From Temnothorax longispinosus (taxonomy: Eukaryota; Arthropoda; Insecta; Hymenoptera; Formicidae), in assembly GCF_030848805.1 (NCBI RefSeq), contig NC_092369.1:5346661-5410660 (forward strand): a DNA stretch of 64,000 nucleotides, given 5' to 3'. This document shows, piece after piece, positions 63,240 to 64,000 of this stretch (position 1 is its first letter; every line of letters starts with the position of its first letter). The position numbers and the translations under genes are program-made. A model generated the notes under the pieces. It was not told the DNA's origin and ran no database searches. It worked only from the letters and a program-made list of their open reading frames with translations.

Positions 63240-63876
63240 TTCTTTCTAATACAACAATTTATTTAATAATTAATATAAATAAAATACTTACGATACCGGT
63301 GTATAAACCTAGATTGGTAAAAGGATTAACGGCAACCAATATATCTCCGATATATGTGTATATCTGCGCTTGCTCATATCGGTGCTGCAATTGATCGACA
63401 ATAGCCTCTTCCGATAGCATATCGAGAGCTGCCAGATCATCCATGTACATTTTCTCTGGTCTCGTCTTGCGGTCCGTCTTCAATTTGCCATGTTTCGTAG
63501 TCACTTCCGGTTGCCGGTGAACGCGACCTTCCGCTCTTTGTCTACAAATCTCCTCTCTCAGTCGCTCTCTGATTTTCTCGACGATTGGTTCCACTTTTGT
63601 CAATAATGGATGCTCTCTCAATTCGCCGGCGAACGGCCGATGCTCCAAATCCTTCACCAAGCATTCGGCTATGAAATCTGTCAGTTCCGACGAATACATA
63701 TCCGGATTCTTCAAGGAAGGTGGAGGATTTCTTGGAATTTGAAAAAGTGCTCGCATGGGATGCAATTCCGACAGGGGAGGATCACCCTCGGCTAACTCGA
63801 TAGCGGTAATGCCGATCGACCAGACATCGCAGCGCGAATCGTACGAGGAGTCCAATTGTTGCTCGCAAGCTATTAC
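57224..63876 (-). CDS. ninaC: Class III myosin (ninaC / Myo3), 3' part, gene span
   Basis: Class III myosins join an N-terminal Ser/Thr kinase to a myosin motor. In flies NINAC acts in photoreceptor signal termination and calmodulin localisation, and in vertebrates MYO3 works in actin protrusions. Thirteen exons keep frame from a phase 0 start at 63876 to TAA at 57224-57226, giving 1,441 aa. In order they carry the kinase C-lobe (DVWSIGITAIELAEGDPPLS), linker, motor with P-loop GESGAGKT (fragment residues 236-243), switch I NANSSRFGK (286-294), switch II DIFGFENF (516-523) and actin-binding PQFVRCIKPND. Four IQ-like motifs and a Asn/Gln-rich tail with two copies of an RQLLRPT motif follow. 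The upstream kinase exons, with the ATP site and catalytic loop, lie past the right edge. A few bases at 63877-64000 are intron. Confidence 0.95.
58518..58682 (-). CDS. ninaC: ninaC exon, tail segment (third from 3' end counting inwards: M12)
   Basis: 165 bases with split codons at both ends, acceptor ttatatag and donor GTAAAT. It encodes RRDHILEVNAERRDRTAQ and EQHLSNIWHKALRHPPDL. This is the penultimate visible exon. Confidence 0.82.
59082..59162 (-). CDS. ninaC: ninaC small tail exon (M11)
   Basis: 81 bases encoding an acidic segment, SGSEFEDDEVGWDLPLIRLE. The donor is GTACAC. The acceptor (gcatcgcaag) is weak but is the only AG that keeps phase with its neighbours, so the left boundary is the least sure in this gene. 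Confidence 0.65.
59293..59501 (-). CDS. ninaC: ninaC tail exon (M10)
   Basis: 209 bases entering phase 0 after attcatag and leaving two bases into a codon at GTAGAT. It contains KPGIRLSDIEEPPLDYVRPE and a short helix-like end (KYYQDLKDEMS). Confidence 0.85.
59664..59920 (-). CDS. ninaC: ninaC exon with IQ motifs 3-4 (M9)
   Basis: 257 bases. The third IQ motif is completed across the exon junction (VIQSHFRGYTIRKRFG). A fourth, weaker one follows (LIVQRWYKKEEKLVRKKL). IQ motifs bind calmodulin or light chains. Donor GTAAAT. Confidence 0.88.
60005..60106 (-). CDS. ninaC: ninaC small neck exon (M8)
   Basis: 102 bases with split codons at both ends, acceptor atttcatag and donor GTACGT. It encodes a charged helical linker (EVKRRAQENTDVNNREKQRK) and the start of IQ motif 3 (DAATVIQS). 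Confidence 0.85.
60190..60557 (-). CDS. ninaC: ninaC exon: motor end, converter, IQ 1-2 (M7)
   Basis: 368 bases. It encodes CFLAFGYDERVIANRDNCRL, then MDGWALGKTKVFLKYYHVE, the typical end of a class III motor, then two IQ motifs (VQACVRRWLAKMKFKK and LQRHIRGWLSRKH). Acceptor actatacag, donor GTGAGT. Confidence 0.93.
60653..60927 (-). CDS. ninaC: ninaC exon: actin-binding region of the motor (M6)
   Basis: 275 bases from a ctcgcag acceptor to GTATTT, leaving two bases of a codon. It includes SPQFVRCIKPNDSRSS and LRYTGVLETIRIRQNGFSHR, the conserved actin-interface and relay-adjacent segments of myosins. Confidence 0.93.
61013..61296 (-). CDS. ninaC: ninaC motor exon (M5)
   Basis: 284 bases ending phase 0 at GTATGT. 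It contains FAIYHFAGRVVYQAEGFLEK, the myosin 'HYAG.V.Y...GFLEKN' block, then NFLPPEVIQLVRQSQ. Confidence 0.93.
61569..62075 (-). CDS. ninaC: ninaC motor exon with switch II (M4)
   Basis: 507 bases with split codons at both ends, acceptor cgttttcag and donor GTAAGC. It contains LYGRLFDWMVNQIN, switch II GLLDIFGFENF and FEQLCINVANEQIQYYFNQH, all standard myosin motor blocks. Confidence 0.95.
62285..62613 (-). CDS. ninaC: ninaC motor exon (M3)
   Basis: 329 bases. It opens GERNFHIFYYMYDGL, the conserved block after switch I, and continues through GFQDSEVDTVYRVLAAILHL. Acceptor tacttttcag, donor GTAAGA. Confidence 0.94.
62691..63082 (-). CDS. ninaC: ninaC motor exon with P-loop and switch I (M2)
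   Basis: 392 bases from a ttatttag acceptor to GTACGT. It contains EQKRYKGQARSDNPPHIFAV, the ATP-binding P-loop ISGESGAGKTES, and switch I NANSSRFGKYLDL. All nucleotide-binding residues typical of an active motor are present. It ends LLEQSRVIAQAE. Confidence 0.95.
63190..63240. repeat. (CT)n-(TA)n compound microsatellite in a ninaC intron
   Basis: About eight CT units running into about 15 TA units, within the intron between 63083 and 63291. Confidence 0.9.
63292..63876 (-). CDS. ninaC: ninaC exon: kinase C-lobe, linker, motor start (M1, first visible)
   Basis: 585 bases (195 codons), phase 0 at both ends, donor GTAAGT. The first residues VIACEQQLDSSYDSRCDVWS follow directly on the kinase APE motif, which must lie in the next exon upstream. 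GITAIELAEGDPPL, FIAECLVKDLEHRPFAGEL and a charged linker lead to MYMDDLAALDMLSEEAIVDQ, the N terminus of the motor. The close match to NINAC in both halves identifies class III myosin. Confidence 0.95.
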
Positions 63877-64000
63877 CTGTTTTGCGACATGACCGAAGGA
63901 TACGAGTTGTATTTCAAAATTATGTGTGTGAAATAGCTGATGAATATTCGAAATTATACGAGATATATATATCATGCACAAGATTTGTTTTCCTCAACTG
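63877..64000. other. ninaC intron at the right edge
   Basis: AT-rich intron, cut by the window end. No exon sequence is recognised in it. Confidence 0.6.

Overview
This window is nuclear DNA of an insect. It has spliced genes with long AT-rich introns, many microsatellites and several transposon remnants. CpG is frequent around the conserved genes, which fits a hymenopteran such as an ant or a bee relative. The order is inference; the sequence itself only shows an arthropod-type gene set.

Layout. (1) Positions 1-9,400 are AT-rich and accessory. Three phase-compatible plus-strand exons (179-376, 5263-5396, 7606-7677) look like part of an unrecognised OB-fold protein gene. Its first intron is filled by a 4.5-kb foldback-type element (497-5006) with 259-bp unique ends and two opposed arrays of ~141-bp repeats. 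Its second intron holds the C-terminal part of a Helitron-type PIF1-like helicase (5999-6862) and an 'acagggtg' dispersed repeat. A separate palindromic element lies at 8786-9395. (2) Positions 9,400-14,740 hold no gene I can support. (3) Positions 14,741-55,554 are alpha-catulin on the minus strand: ten shared exons and two alternative terminal exons, with introns of about 23.4 kb (first) and 7.9 kb (second). (4) Positions 57,224 to the right edge are a class III myosin (ninaC / Myo3) on the minus strand: 13 exons covering the last part of the kinase domain, the whole motor, four IQ-like motifs and the tail. Its 5' exons lie beyond base 64,000.

The exon chains of the two conserved genes were assembled by hand from splice sites and reading phase. 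Alpha-catulin sums to 2,523 coding bases (840 aa) with the proximal last exon, or 760 aa with the distal one. The ninaC part sums to 4,326 bases (1,441 aa plus stop). Both keep frame through every junction. The two genes lie head-to-tail about 1.7 kb apart, separated by a very CpG-rich stretch that probably holds the catulin promoter. They are not known to work in one pathway: catulin is a vinculin/alpha-catenin family scaffold, and ninaC is a kinase-myosin best known from photoreceptors.

Most other open frames in the window are chance frames in repeats, low-complexity DNA or introns and are left out.
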